From: Gaeumannomyces sp. JS-464
Taxonomy: Eukaryota; Ascomycota; Sordariomycetes; Magnaporthales; Magnaporthaceae
Length of the DNA: 64,000 nt
Assembly: GCA_002197995.1 (NCBI GenBank)
Contig: NGZR01000003.1
Coordinates: 3,038,001-3,102,000 of the forward strand
Reading direction: 5' to 3'
Made by a program: the position numbers and the translations under genes. The notes under the pieces are model-generated. The model saw only the letters and a program-made list of their open reading frames with translations. It made no database searches and was not told the DNA's origin. This document shows, in pieces, positions 25,032 to 37,022 of the stretch. Every line of letters starts with the position of its first letter. Within the stretch, counting starts at the first letter, position 1.

Positions 25032-27731
25032 TTCCGGGCGTGTCTGGGATTCGGGAGGTGGTGTCTTATGAGACGGGCGGTGGTGTCTGCAAAGGGGAAG
25101 CCGAAGCCGATATCGTCGAGGGGCGCGCCGTGGTGGGGAGGATGGATCGCGATCGGCATGGACCGTGGAGAGAGAGGGTGGACCGTGGAGAGAGAGGGAA
25201 AAAAGAAAGAATGGACGCAGGCCAAGACGTGCCGCTGTTGCAGAAAGACGGGGCCCGAATCAAAGAAGCCCAGACAAGGCAAGGGGCAAGCAAGACAGGA
25301 ATTAGCGTCGATGGTCGCTGGTGTGTTGTGCTGTGGCGGTCGAGAAAAAAAAAAAATCAATTGCGAAAGCTGAGGTCCAAGAGCTCGTGCTTCTCCAAAG
25401 TCCAAAGCTCCAAGCTGCCTGGCGGTTTCCGTTCCTAGCGTGACGCTTGCACGGGCCAGTCGGATTCCACCGGCGACGGACAGCGGCGTTGACGCACTTA
25501 CCAGGGTCCTGGGAGGGTGGCGGCTCCACCCACTCTCCATTAGCTCGTGACTATCGCCCGCCAGCAGCGTCGCCAGCCCCTCAACCGTGGGCGTGGAGCT
25601 GGGACTGTGTGGTCCTGCTATCGCAGTGGCTTGGAACAGGCGTCCATCCCGATCCTGCGCCAGCCTGACATCCTCCACACCTTCAAACGTGTATTCTTTT
25701 GTCCATGTCCATGCTACAGCGGCGCAAGCTATGGCCTTTTTTCTGGAGTGCGTGTGCTTGCATTTGATTGTCCCGCATTAGCTACATTGCTGTCAAGACT
25801 GTGAGGTGGGTGCTCTTAGCACGCACAGGATTGCTCTATCTGATGCGGGGAAAAAGAAGGGGAAAACCTGTGAAGACAAAAGAGCCGCAACACAGGACTG
25901 GCCTCAGCAGAAAAGAAAAGAAAAAGCAAGCAACAAGAGCCCAACCTGGAGCAACTCCTGCGTCGACCGCCAGAGGACGAGGGGATATCCTTAGATGGCA
26001 TTCGTGGCTTGCAGGAAGGCTGGGCTGGGCTCAAGCAGCCACCCACCCCTTGCGTCCGCGCGAGCTTTCCGCACTCCCCATCCTCGCGCCTCTCCTTCTT
26101 GTTGTCCTTCTTTCGCCCGCCCCCTGTCTCTTCCGCGGAAGAGGAATCCGCTTGCCAACCAGCAAGATCTGATCTCACTGCCTGCTCGTGGGAAAAAGCG
26201 GAGACGGTCATGCCCAGCCTGGTTTCTCCGCTAGCGTCTCCAACGCTGCTTTTGCTGGTGATATCGGGGGCTTCAAAAACTGGTCCATTGGCTTGGCCAA
26301 GCGAGGGTTGCCTGCCGCCATCCAGTCACCAGCCTAATAGCCGGCCGGCCACACACGGCGGCGCCATCCACCAGCGTGATGCCCACGCCCACGCAGCCAC
26401 AGGCGCCTGGCCAAGACACCAGGTGGTCGGCGTGCGCTGGGGACGTATGTACGCACGGCGTACATCGTATCGCTCGCTGCCCCGGCTCCCAGAGCCCATT
26501 CGTCGGGCTGGCTGAAGGAGGGGATAGTGATGGGAGGTTGAGAATAAAGGCCAGGATGAGAGCAAGGGTGCCGGCAAGGACAAGGACAAGCGCGAGGACC
26601 GGGACGGCAACGGAGACGGGGAGGGGGTCGGCCTAAAAGTGGACCTCTGTCTGGCGTGGGACAGGATCAAGCCCGCCGACCACTCCCCCGTCCCCCTCCC
26701 CTCTTTGCTCTTTCGTCCGAGATGGGGTCTGCGTGCTTTCGCTTGCCGTGCAAAACACCACCGTTTCGAGCCACGGAAGGAGGACGGGCTGAGTCGAATC
26801 TCTCAAATACCGTGTGGTGGCTGTTCTGATCGTACACAAGACCTGAGACTCATGGTTCCTCTAGATGGAGTGTTAGGCTTACACAGCAGACGAGATCTGG
26901 TCATACGCGGTTGGCCGCAGCCTGGTGCACCTTCCGCCCACCGGTCCCATCGTCTCCCGGTTGCCTCTTCCCCCATCGCCCCTCCCCATCGCCCCAGGCT
27001 CGTCGAAGGTCCCATCGACCGCGGCGCCGGCTCGCCTCCTGGTTCCACCGATCCGGTATGATTAGGGTGGGAGCGGCGGGCCCTTCATCCCTAGCCAGCC
27101 CACCCTGCCCACACCCCCTCTACCTTATCGACCGCGTGCTGTAATATGAACCTCGACGCAAGGATGAGTCCTATAGGTGGCCACGGAGGTCCTACTGCGA
27201 CCGCTAGCGCAGCATCCCACTCTCTTTCTTTGCTTTTCAGTCGACCAGCTGCAGCGTGATGCCAAAATGCGGCCGCAGGATGCGCGAGGACACTCTCCCT
27301 TCTCTCCAGGGTGAGGGAAACTGGGCTCATGTATGCCCGCGAAAGGTACTTCTGGGCTTAGCTCCCGCCTAGTAAGACAGACATGTGGAACAATACTGAT
27401 CTCCCACGGCAATGGCGGTCAGGGCCCAGGGGGAACTCGACGCCTTGGTCGATTCCTCCTCCTTCTCTGCTCGTTCTGTCCAATATCCCGGAATATATAA
27501 AGATGGTAGATGGAGCCTTCCTTGCCTTTTCGACCGACCGATCACCTCTCATTTTCTCGAGAAACATCATCCTTGATCAGCCAGCTCCTGTTCTAGCGAT
27601 TCTCCACCCCCCGAGAACAGTCGACGTCACGTTTTATCATCTGTTTACTATCACAAAATACCACAATACACTCTCGCCCCTGCCCTTCCCCTCTGGTCTC
27701 CATCACCTCTCCACCATCAATCATCATCATC
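25032..27731. other. divergent intergenic region between AsnRS and the PARG-like gene
   Basis: The two flanking genes point away from each other, so this region should hold both promoters. No conserved protein is seen. An imperfect tandem duplication of about 20 bases (GGACCGTGGAGAGAGAGGG units) lies at about 25158-25199. A T/C-rich leader precedes the start codon at 27732, with CAT repeats at about 27719-27732. Confidence 0.6.
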
Positions 27732-29065
27732 ATGCCTCCCGCCGGCCCTACCGTAGGGGGCTCTTCCAGGTCCTTCAAGCCAAAGGCCTCGGAGATTGCA
27801 CATGAGACCAAGCGGACCATCATCCCACTCATCAAGAGCAAGTATGCGGACCGCTGGAAGTCCTACTCCTACTACTACCAGCAGCCCCTGTCGCAAATCA
27901 CCCTGCCACCACCCGAATACGTAGTGGAGCCCACACCCTTTGGTAAGTCGAGCAGAGCAGCCAGCTAGCCCATTGGGCAGGTTTTGCGTGACAGCAGCCC
28001 CATAAATTCCCCGCTGGGTCAGGCCCTGTCGCGACTGACGGCGCGCCGGGCATCACCACAGCTGTCTTTGTTGGCGATCCCGTCAACTACGCGCTTCACT
28101 GGATGGAGACCCAGAACCCTTCGACCCGAGTGGCCCTCATCTGCGCCGCCAACGAGAAGAGGGCCGGTGGGGATTGGGTCACCGGGGTTGCCGGCTACGA
28201 GGAGAGGCTATGTCGCCGCAGCACGCTGTCTGCCACCCTCGAGACGCCGGGCCCCGGCTCGCCGACTCCAGAGGCCTTCCCCATATCCTCAGTGGGAGGC
28301 ATATTCAGCGAGAACGTTGGTAAGTTTTTGCCTCGCCCGACAGGCCCCCAAGACACGTACATACACATACACACACCCCCCTTGCGACCCTGGCCGAGGC
28401 CGTCGGTTCCATGCCGGATCTGTGTGGAACACGCCGGCACGCCCCCCCCTCCAGGGGAGGGGAGGGCCACACCAAGATCTCCTCGCTCACTGGCTGACGT
28501 GTCACACCTATCCACCCCCCTCCCGGCTGCAGTCGTGTTCCGGACGGAGAAGGACCGGTCAGAGCCAATGGACGAGGGGCTGTGGCGCGACTTGCCCGTG
28601 TGTTCCGTCCCGCCCGTGCGCTGGCCCAAAGTGAACATCAACACTGGCTGGCTGCAGTACTCGTTCGCCGACGAGCGGGGCCTGATGCGGGACAAGATCA
28701 TGGGCGCCCTCGCCATCTGCCTGGCCAACAACATCGCCAACATCGTCGTGGGCGACTTTGGCCTGGGCAACGGCTACCGCAACCCGCCCTACGAGGCGGC
28801 CGCCATGTGGAACGAGGTCGTCAACGGCGAGCCGGCCATCAGGGGCCGCATCCACAACATCGCCTTCATCTTCGAGGACGGCTGCCAGAGCACCCAGCGC
28901 CTCATCCTCGACGACCTCGCAAAGAAGCAGCGCCGCGGCGGCGGCAGCCTGACCCCCTACCTGGCAGCCGCCCTTGCCGAGGAGCCCATCTCGGATTTTG
29001 AGCTGTTCCGCCAGTACTTTGTACCAGTGTGTTTTTGGTTTCCTTGGCTTTTCTCCCCTCTATAA
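27732..29065 (+). CDS. TIGR02452-like protein with a microbial-type PARG domain
   Basis: The protein resembles the fungal branch of a family carrying a macrodomain-like fold related to poly(ADP-ribose) glycohydrolase. Three exons: 27732-27942, 28023-28319 and 28533-29065, with GT-AG introns of 80 and 213 nt, total 346 residues. The N terminus (ASEIAHETKRTIIPLIKSKY) matches the helical region that precedes the fold. The key segment, about residues 110-138, reads CAANEKRAGGDWVTGVAGYE followed by ERLCRRSTL. It corresponds to the PARG signature GGG-x(6-8)-QEE; here it is AGGD and YEE, so one of the usual residues is replaced and hydrolase activity is uncertain. Later conserved parts are VNINTGWLQYSF, NIANIVVGDFGLGNGYRNPP and IAFIFEDGCQS. 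The last residues (VPVCFWFPWLFSPL) look like read-through of an intron beginning at GTACCA near 29022, with an AG near 29094, so the true C terminus may differ slightly. Confidence 0.85.
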
Positions 29066-30571
29066 ACCAGTTACCTCGCTTTCCCATACTCAGCTAACTT
29101 GATTTTGTGTACTTCTACAAAGTCTCAGTAACCCACCCCGTCTTGGGGTCTTCTCCGGACACCTCAGCCATAGATTTTTCGTTTCTGTAATAAGAAAAAA
29201 AAATCTAAAAAAAAAGAGAAAAAAGAAGGAAAAAAAAAACCCTGGCTAGGTAGGTACCCAATAATGCACCAAGACTGGTAGCCCCTCACAAGCAACAAGG
29301 GTGGCAGCTCCAGTTTGAGGGTGGTGTGTTTTGCTCTTTTCCTTCCATTCCCCTTCCACTCCTTGCTCTCTCCTCCCATCCCCTCCGTCTCCTTAGGATC
29401 AGGCTCACGGCTTTCCTTTTTTGGGCATGCACCTCAATCGTCTCTGCCTGCCTGCCTGCCTGCCTGCCGCTGGCCATTCCCCGCTTTTTATTACCTGGGG
29501 TAGCCTTGTCCTGCAGGCTGTTTGTTTGGGGGCCTGGTTGCTTCTGTTTTTACGTACCTATTGGTGGGCCCGGCGGAGTTTCTGTCCTTTTTATTTTTTT
29601 TTACGCGGCCCTCTTGGCCGATGGCGCTCAAGCAATGTGCTGTTCTCAGCCCAACGGGGGGTGGTGGCTGGCTTTGTTCGAGGCTCCACGACATCTGTAT
29701 CGAGGAGGTCGCACCGAGGCTTTGATTTTTATGCTTCTGACATGTCTAGCGTGGGGAGCACAATGCGAGGAACCAGCATGGTGTCTCTCGCGCTGCCTCC
29801 TTTTTTTCGGGTCAAATTACGTCGGATTTTCAGTTTCTTTTGTTTCCTCCTTTCTTCCTGTCGCTTCTGCCGCTTCCTTCTCATCTGAAGTTGGGCAGGC
29901 ATCCTGTCGTCTCTCGTTTAGGTCTTCGATATCAAATACGTATCTCGTTCATTGCTACTCGTCACCCTTGACTCTTTCATACGTAGCAGTGTGATGATAC
30001 TTAAAACACCGAATGCTGTTGGAATTTATTTTCAACCCTACAAACCAGCTCAGTATTGTCACGCAGCGTAGCGCCCAGAGCGTTAGAGACCCATAAAGTA
30101 CCCACACAACCCTCCCGGAGAAACAATTCAAATGTGGATTTCTAAGGTTGAGCTATCCCCTTGAGTGCCGTTAGCTACCGACCGGTGATCGCACCTATCA
30201 CCATCGAGGTGAATTTTGCGGTACCTCACCCCCACCAAGCTTATCGTAAGCCAAAGGTATCGGTAGGTGTTCCTAAACAAGGAGGCACATCACAAACCTT
30301 GCATCTGAGGCGGGTTTTCCTTTGCAAATCAGTACCCTAAGGTCACAACAACACACTATGGGTTGACTCATAACCGGATTTCCTCGTAGAGAAGTCGGTA
30401 GGTTATCGGTACTCGAGGGCACAGAAACCGGCGGCTAAGCCTAAACGGGATGGGAGAAAACCTGGGGAGTCCCCGGGAGACAGACCGGCCGTCCCACTAA
30501 AAGCACACTGAGCCTGCCGTATCTGCGGAGGATCTCATATATCACATCTCGGGGACTTCCAGTGCCCGAGG

Positions 30572-30593
30572 CCCCCCCCCCCCCCCCCCCCCC
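30572..30593. repeat. poly-C tract, 22 bases
   Basis: An uninterrupted C run in noncoding DNA; its length is likely unreliable in the assembly. Confidence 0.95.
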
Positions 30594-31717
30594 TCCATTG
30601 TGAGTAAGTCTATCTAAATCTGGCGAGCCTGGCATATGCCAAGGTGCGGGCTGCTGGCCAGAAGAGGGTCTGTGGAGCGGGGAGGACGGCAGCCGCTTGG
30701 CGGAGAGAGCCCTGGGGTGATAAAGCGTGGTGGATGTGCTGGCGGCCGGACGGAGCAGCCACCCTAAACAGAGGCCGTGGATGCCCACCCATCCAATAAT
30801 TATGCAAGACCAGGGGGTGACGTGGGTCTGGATCGCCTATTCCCCACCCATTCCCAGGCCCAGTGACGCGCAGATGTGGGAGCACAGCATCGACCGGATC
30901 GATCCCGCGGACCAACAGCTTGGAAGTTGGGAATTGGATATGTTGCATCCGGTCTTCCTTGGCTTCTGACGCCCTGCAGATTCGGGCTGGCTGGCTTGGG
31001 CAGCACGAGCCAATAGCGGCCCGACGGCCTGGCTGGTCCGGGCTCGTCGCCATCAACGGCCCTGGTCAAGGTGCCACCTCATTACTATGCGAGGGCTTAA
31101 GCCAGCTCACCATCGCATATGGTGAGGGGTGCTGGGTGTCGGCTTTCTGTTCGCCAGGATTTTATGTATTACCTCGTCGACCGGCAAAGTGTGCCGGCGT
31201 GGTACAAGTCCATCACTGATCAAGACTAGGGGCCTATGGGGGACTCTGAGAGGCAATAGTGATTTGTTGTCGGGGACCTTTATCACCCCAACAATGACAA
31301 TCACCACACCCACCCCCGTCACTGCGACGATCACGAAGAATCCAGCCGAAAAGAGTCAGAAAAGCCGAGAGTTAGCGTTGATGGCTCGCTGTGTGGCAAA
31401 GCCTGAGGAGGTGCATCCCTGCTTATCACCTGCAAGAATCATCTCGCCGCTGGGAAAGGAGGGAGCGAGACTGTAAATTTTTTAGCTTTGCTTCTTCGTT
31501 CGACCAAAGGCAAAAGCTGCGGCAACCTTTGACGGATGTGGTAACCGGTGACGGATGTAATTAATCTATCGTGGCTCCATGTTGCGGGCGCTTAGGGAGG
31601 ATGGAGCCCTGCCCCAACCCCATTGCTGCCATCGCGCTCGCTAGGACTCCGTGATCTCATCAGACTGGACGGGGCACAAAGTGGGCTGCCGTGGTTACTA
31701 TGGAGGTACGTTTTTTC

Positions 31718-31770
31718 CTGCTGCTGTTGTCGTCGTCGTTGTTGTTGCTGCTGCTGCTGCTGCTGCTGTG
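31718..31770. repeat. CTG/GTC/GTT triplet repeat tract
   Basis: A run of triplets that changes from CTG through GTC and GTT back to CTG (at least seven perfect CTG units at its right end). It gives poly-Val and poly-Ala frames that are not a gene. Confidence 0.85.
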
Positions 31771-33595
31771 ACGAGTGTCCAAAGCCCAGCTGAGCGAGTG
31801 GCCATGGACGCAGGTGTGGTGGTACAGATGATGCGGTCAACCGGAGACATGCGTCCTCTTGACCTGCACCCTCCACTGCCACTCGACAAAAGGGGGAGGA
31901 GGAGGAGACACGTCTCCCTCGGGGCTTCTTGGAGGCTAGGGGCTTCACAAAAAAAAAACCCCTCGTCTTTTGATCATTGCAGCTGTCAAGTACGCATGCA
32001 GCTGCACCAGACAGCCCCGAGACGGGCCTGGATGGACCTTCTTCTCAAGGGAGACTCTGCCTGGGATCGCTCCAGGCCTGTCCCTGTCACGCCCCGCTCA
32101 AGACACTGGCCCGCCGTCGCTGAAGCTCTCAATGTGATCCGCCTGTTCACGGCGACGCTCGCACTGGACGGGTCTGCAGTCCCTTGAAGCTTATTGGTGG
32201 GATCCCCTTTTAGACAACACAGAAACAAAATAGGAGAGAGATGGTGAAGAAAGCAGGGGGGAAAAACACGAAACAACGAAAGTAAAGTTGAATTGAGAGA
32301 AATAGGGGAGATACGCACGTAACAAAAACACGACGAATTTGCGACGACGATAGATTTGCGGGTATTTTGGGTGCGTGGCGCACCTCATTCCAAGCCCACT
32401 CGGGCAAAAAAACAGCACTCGGCGTCCTGCTTTGACTCGCCAGCTGGACTGGGCGGGCTAGAGGCAAAAGAGGGATCGGAGGACGCGCCAGGCAGCCTGG
32501 ACCGGACGGTCTTTGCTCCTTATCACACCAGGAGGAGGCCCGGCAGCCAATGACGATGGGGCCTGCTCACCGGTTTCCCATGCATGGTCAGACTCAGACA
32601 CACGTAAAACCTGCTCCTCGACCACCGCCGGCGCGGCAGTGGTGGCCAGGCCAACGGAGGATGGAAAGGTGTGTCGATCTTTCGGAGAGCCACCGTCAAA
32701 ACTTTTTTTTTTCTCCCTTCGTGAGCCTTTTTCCTCCTCCTTCGGCAAGCCAGTTTGCAATAGATTATTGCCAATTCGTTCTAGCGATCGGATTCTCTCT
32801 GCATGTTCTCGGAGAAGGTCGGTCGCGTAATCGGTCCCCTTGAGGGTTGGCGGCTTCAAATGTGCTGTCATTATTATCTGCCAGCCATGACACGAGCTGC
32901 CATGCCCACCCAGAACGAAGGAGGAGATCCTCGTTTGGTTCCCCAGTCACGACGGGAGCGTGGTGGTGTTGAGGGTTTCAGGGGGTTCACGTGATGTCAA
33001 TAATACACGAATGAATTGCGTGACACAAACCTTGACATAATCAATCATGATTTGTCCTTTTGTCCCCTTGATGTCAAAAGAGGTAGAAACCTCGTGGGTG
33101 CCCGCCAGAGACGATACAAAGAAAAGAAAAGAAAAGAAATAAATAAAAAAAAAGAAAAAGAAAACACCACTACCGCTAAACACCCTTCTTTTCCACCCTA
33201 ACCGAGATCAAGAAAAGAAACAGAGATACGGTGGTAAGATTTTGAACCTTCGATTCAAAGTATAGACATGCGCCTCCTCGACGCCTCACACGCTCTAGCA
33301 CGGACGCCAACAAAAACAAAACGATCGTGACATGCGCGTCTACTAACATTGCGAATGGTGGGGTGGGAATGTATAGTCTCGGATGCCTCGCGCAAAACTG
33401 GCCTCTTCACGCCCCGATCCATCGAGCTGTCTGCCCTGCGAGCTAAAAGCCAACCGACCACCTTTGCATCGATGACGACCCTTCCTGCCCCTACCAGTAT
33501 GCAGGACGGCATGCCTGCAAAGTTCGAAAGCGCCGAGTCGTGCCCGTGGTCTTCCCTCTTTCTCTGACCAGTCAACTGGATACCCGACAGAGAAG

Positions 33596-36500
33596 TCAGC
33601 TTGTGTTGGTAGACGTCTTAAAAAAAGAAGGAAAGAAGAAATAAAGGGGAGGGACAACACGTGTCCTCATGGGACGTACCTCAAGCTGAACACCCTTATG
33701 GATGTGTACCAGCCAATCTACGTAGCTGGATGCCTCGTTGTTGCGGTCCTCAACGAGCATGCGCGCGAACTCGTACTCGGCCCCGTCGATTGACTGCCGC
33801 GCCAGCTGCACCGATAGACCCTTGGACCCGCGGAGCGTCCGGAGAAACTCGATGATGTTGCGCACCTGGGCGTTGAGGAGCGTCTCCAGCACCGGGATCG
33901 TCGACGTGTAGGCGTCCAGCGCCTTGAGCTGCACCCCCTCTTCGCCGCCCGCGCCGCCTCCAAAGAGGTCCGCGATCAGGTTGGGCGAGGTCTGGGCGTG
34001 GAACCAGAGCAGGCACTGTTGGCCATTGTCCACAATATACACGCCGCCCGGCTCGACCCGACTGAAGGATGTCCGCAGCGCGGGCGGCATCCGCAGGTGG
34101 CCCGTCTGCGGATCCGGGAACCCTTCGTCTGGTTGTAGGTTGTGGATCGGGATCATGCGCGGGTACAAGTACAGGCTCAACTCCAGGCAGCCCATGGAGC
34201 GGATCATGCGCATCTCGTGAACCCTCCTATCCGACGTCTCGCTGCCGCCCTTGAACGCGCGGCATTTGATCAAAGCCAGCATGTACATGCAGAACTCCTT
34301 GAGCCGCTCCGGCATCACGAGCTGGCCCGGAGGATGCGCCTGCGACGTGTGGTTTTTGCGGTAGCCCGCCATCGAGTCGATCGTCTTCTCCGTCAGACTG
34401 AGCCGTATGTCCTTGAGTGATGCCGACGTTGTCGCCAGTTTGGTCGCTGCCTCCTTGGCCAGAATAGCGTACACGGCGTCCTGGTCCACAAACTTCATGC
34501 TGTCACGCGGGTTGTCGTTGACGCTGGCAATAATGTTGCAGCACCGCACCCTCCGCTCTCCGTTGGCCGTCGTGTAGAGAAGCGCCGACTGGAAATGCGC
34601 GTCCAGTTTCGAATCAAGTTTGCCGTCGTAGCTAAACGTGACACCAAGTGCCTTGTCCTGGTCGATGACGCCAATCTCCAGGTCGGCCCCGAACGTATGC
34701 TGGATGAAGTTTCCATGATACCCAGACACCTGTAAGCCGTTTGAGCACCGCACCTTCATCAGTGCTTGGTAGCCAGTCTCACGGGTGACCGCGTGCTTGA
34801 TCTCGAGAGACAGCTTGGTGTTATCCCTGGGCGCGATGAAGTTAGGGTAGTAGAAGGTTTCACCTCCGGTTGTCGAAGAGACGTGGCCTAGTCATCTGTA
34901 AGTACTTATATCCACATATGTCGCACACGGTAGGAGTCGCTTTGAAGAGGCATCAAGGTGTCGACGGATGCAGATTAAACTCACCGACGGTCGCGATGTC
35001 AAGGTAGCCACCCGAGGGAGCGGCCATAAAGAAGTCAACACCAACGCCAGCCGCGGCCATCCTCTCGGCCACCTTTTTCCAGGCAGGGTGCTCCGTGGTA
35101 AAGAGCTTCTTGTCGATTTCGCCCCCGGGGTGCTTCCCGTCGTCCCTCATGAAGAGCCTTCCGGGGCCCCACGTGGGGAGGGCAGACAGTGAGCACACGA
35201 TCTTGCCGCCCGTCTTCTCGAGTGCCGACAGAGCCGCGTTCAGCGTTGAAAGCAGGGCTGGTTCGGGGTTCTTGATGGAGGAGAACATTGTGGGAAGCCT
35301 TGTTAGCAGAGAGGTGATGACGGCCCTGGAAGATTCCCACACTGTTAGCTATAGATGCTTGAGGCATTCGAGCTGCCTGGACTCTGGTCGGCATACTTTG
35401 ACTCGTATGGGTCCACAAACAGGCCGTCGCTCAGCGGCACGAACGGGTCCTCGATATCCGTCATTATCATCATCTGGGCTTGTTCCAGCGCCGACTAAAG
35501 TCAACTGTTAGCAAGAGAACGGGCCGGTAGCCACGCATCCCAGAATGCGCGAAAAACGTGACAGTATGACATAGCGTGAGGGTGCACGAGGTTGACATAC
35601 GCTGACGTTGTAAAAATGTATGTCTTTGTCGTATGTGACAAAACCGACTCTGGCGTTGGCCGGCAGGCTTCTCTTCACTTTGGGCTCGCCGTTTTCATCC
35701 TTCTCTTCCTCTTGCCCGTCAATATCGGCGCCGTACAGAGCTCGCAGTATACCCTCGCAAAAGGACTCAAGGAAGCCCTTGTTGTACGACTCTTGTGTCA
35801 CATCAATGACAAATAGCCAGCGCAGGCCGACGGGCTCTTTGGTCCAATACTCCTTGGGCACCGTAAACTCAACAGTGCCCGGCAGAGCTCTGGGCGCTGG
35901 TCCCTGTCGGCGCGCACACCCTGAGGCGAGGTGGCGCAGAAGTATTCTGGGGGCGTGTCGTTGGGATAGGTGCAGAGATTGCAGACGAACTTGTTGCCGC
36001 CTGCCCGGAACATCATGAAGGGGTTGATGTAGGCCCTACACCTGCGACACCTCGGCGGGCCAGCGTCGCCAAAATCGAGGACGGGAACGGGAGACTCGCC
36101 CTCCTGGAGACTGGCTAAGGGTTGCAAAATAAGGCCGAGGGGGAGTCCAGTGCTATGGAGGCCCTCTGAGTTTGCAGGGATGTTGTTCATGGTCAGACGG
36201 GCGAACTTGGGCGACGAGTTGCCCTGGTCGAAGGCGACGAAGGAGACGGCGGCGGGTGGGGCACGTGGCGCTCGAACGTCGGGTAGACATTGCTCAGGAA
36301 GTACTGCTGGACCGAGTCGCGCGAGACGGGGACGCTAGGGATGTCATCGGGCGAGACCTTAGCTGCGCCCGAGGCGGGGACGAAGGTGCCTGGCGTCTCG
36401 ACGGGGCCGTTGCGGGCTGCGAACTGGGCCGGCGATGCGGTGCTTGCTGGGCTGAACGGTGCGCCGGCCGGCGCCGGGAACTGGCTTCCCATGCCACCCA

Positions 36501-37022
36501 CCTGCGGCTGCACCTGGCCAACGAAGCCGCTGGTGCCCGAGGGGTCGGCGTTGAGGAACGCGGTCGCTGGCGTGCCTGCTTGAGGTATGCCATTGAACGC
36601 CTGTGAAGAGCCTGTCGCCTCAACGGTGTGGTATGCGTGCCTGTCCTTCTTCTTCTTTCGTGCCGCACCGTGGGCGGCGTCGTGGCCCAGGTTCATCCCG
36701 CCCATCTGGGCCGCAAGGTCGGCGTCTGTCCCCGGCGACGGTTGGCCCTGGAAGTAGCCAGCCGTTGCCGGCGGCTGCTGCTGGCCGGGCGAGGCTGGGC
36801 CGTAACCCCCGCTGCTCCCGGTGGAGCAACACCGCCGCTATAGAACTGCTGCGGCTGTTGGCCGGGCGGGACAGGGGCGCCGTACCCCAGCCCTTGTTGG
36901 TAAGGTGGCTGGGCGGCGCCGGGCTGGAACTGGGGCGGGCCAGGCTGGCCAGGGCGGTTAGGGTCGTTGGGGTCCGGCTGGTCGCCTTGTCCCAGGGAGT
37001 GGTACATCGAGTAGTCGGCCAT
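33596..37022 (-). CDS. sec24: COPII coat cargo-receptor subunit Sec24
   Basis: Sec24 pairs with Sec23 in the inner COPII coat and binds cargo at ER exit sites. Exons: 37022-35601, 35494-35397, 35325-34985, 34887-33680 and 33616-33596; introns of 106, 71, 97 and 63 nt are GT-AG. The start MADYSMYHSLGQGDQPDPND is followed by a long Pro/Gly/Gln-rich region. The zinc finger has CRRC and CNLC pairs at about residues 325-360 before TPPEYFCATSPQG. The trunk domain starts with LRWLFVIDVTQES and contains VGFVTYDKDIHFYNVS. Beta-sandwich, helical and gelsolin-like parts follow (YYPNFIAPRDNTKL, LYLYPRMIPIHNLQ, VYIVDNGQQCLLWFH). The last intron is a multiple of three and has no stop, so retention would add 21 residues. 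Three one-base breaks lie at 36806-36810, 36258-36261 and 35878-35880; with them the coding length is 1031 codons in phase, normal for Sec24. It is transcribed divergently from cft2. Confidence 0.96.

Larger units (their letters stand above)
29066..33595. other. gene-free region between the PARG-like gene and sec24
   Basis: These two genes converge on this stretch. No conserved reading frame was found. It holds a TGCC repeat (29443-29468), a 22-base C run (30572-30593), a long CTG/GTC-type triplet tract (about 31718-31770) and A-rich tracts near 33120-33170. The stretch 30050-30560 reads differently from its surroundings and carries repeated short CGGTA/TACCG words; I cannot assign it. Confidence 0.6.

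Noticed and set aside
25028..25678. 216-residue open frame upstream of AsnRS
   Set aside because: It crosses the tandem duplication and an A-rich tract, resembles nothing known, and overlaps the presumed promoter.
289..31770. Repeats as a CRISPR array or other structured locus
   Set aside because: All are homopolymers or short microsatellites without spacer structure, as expected in a fungal genome.
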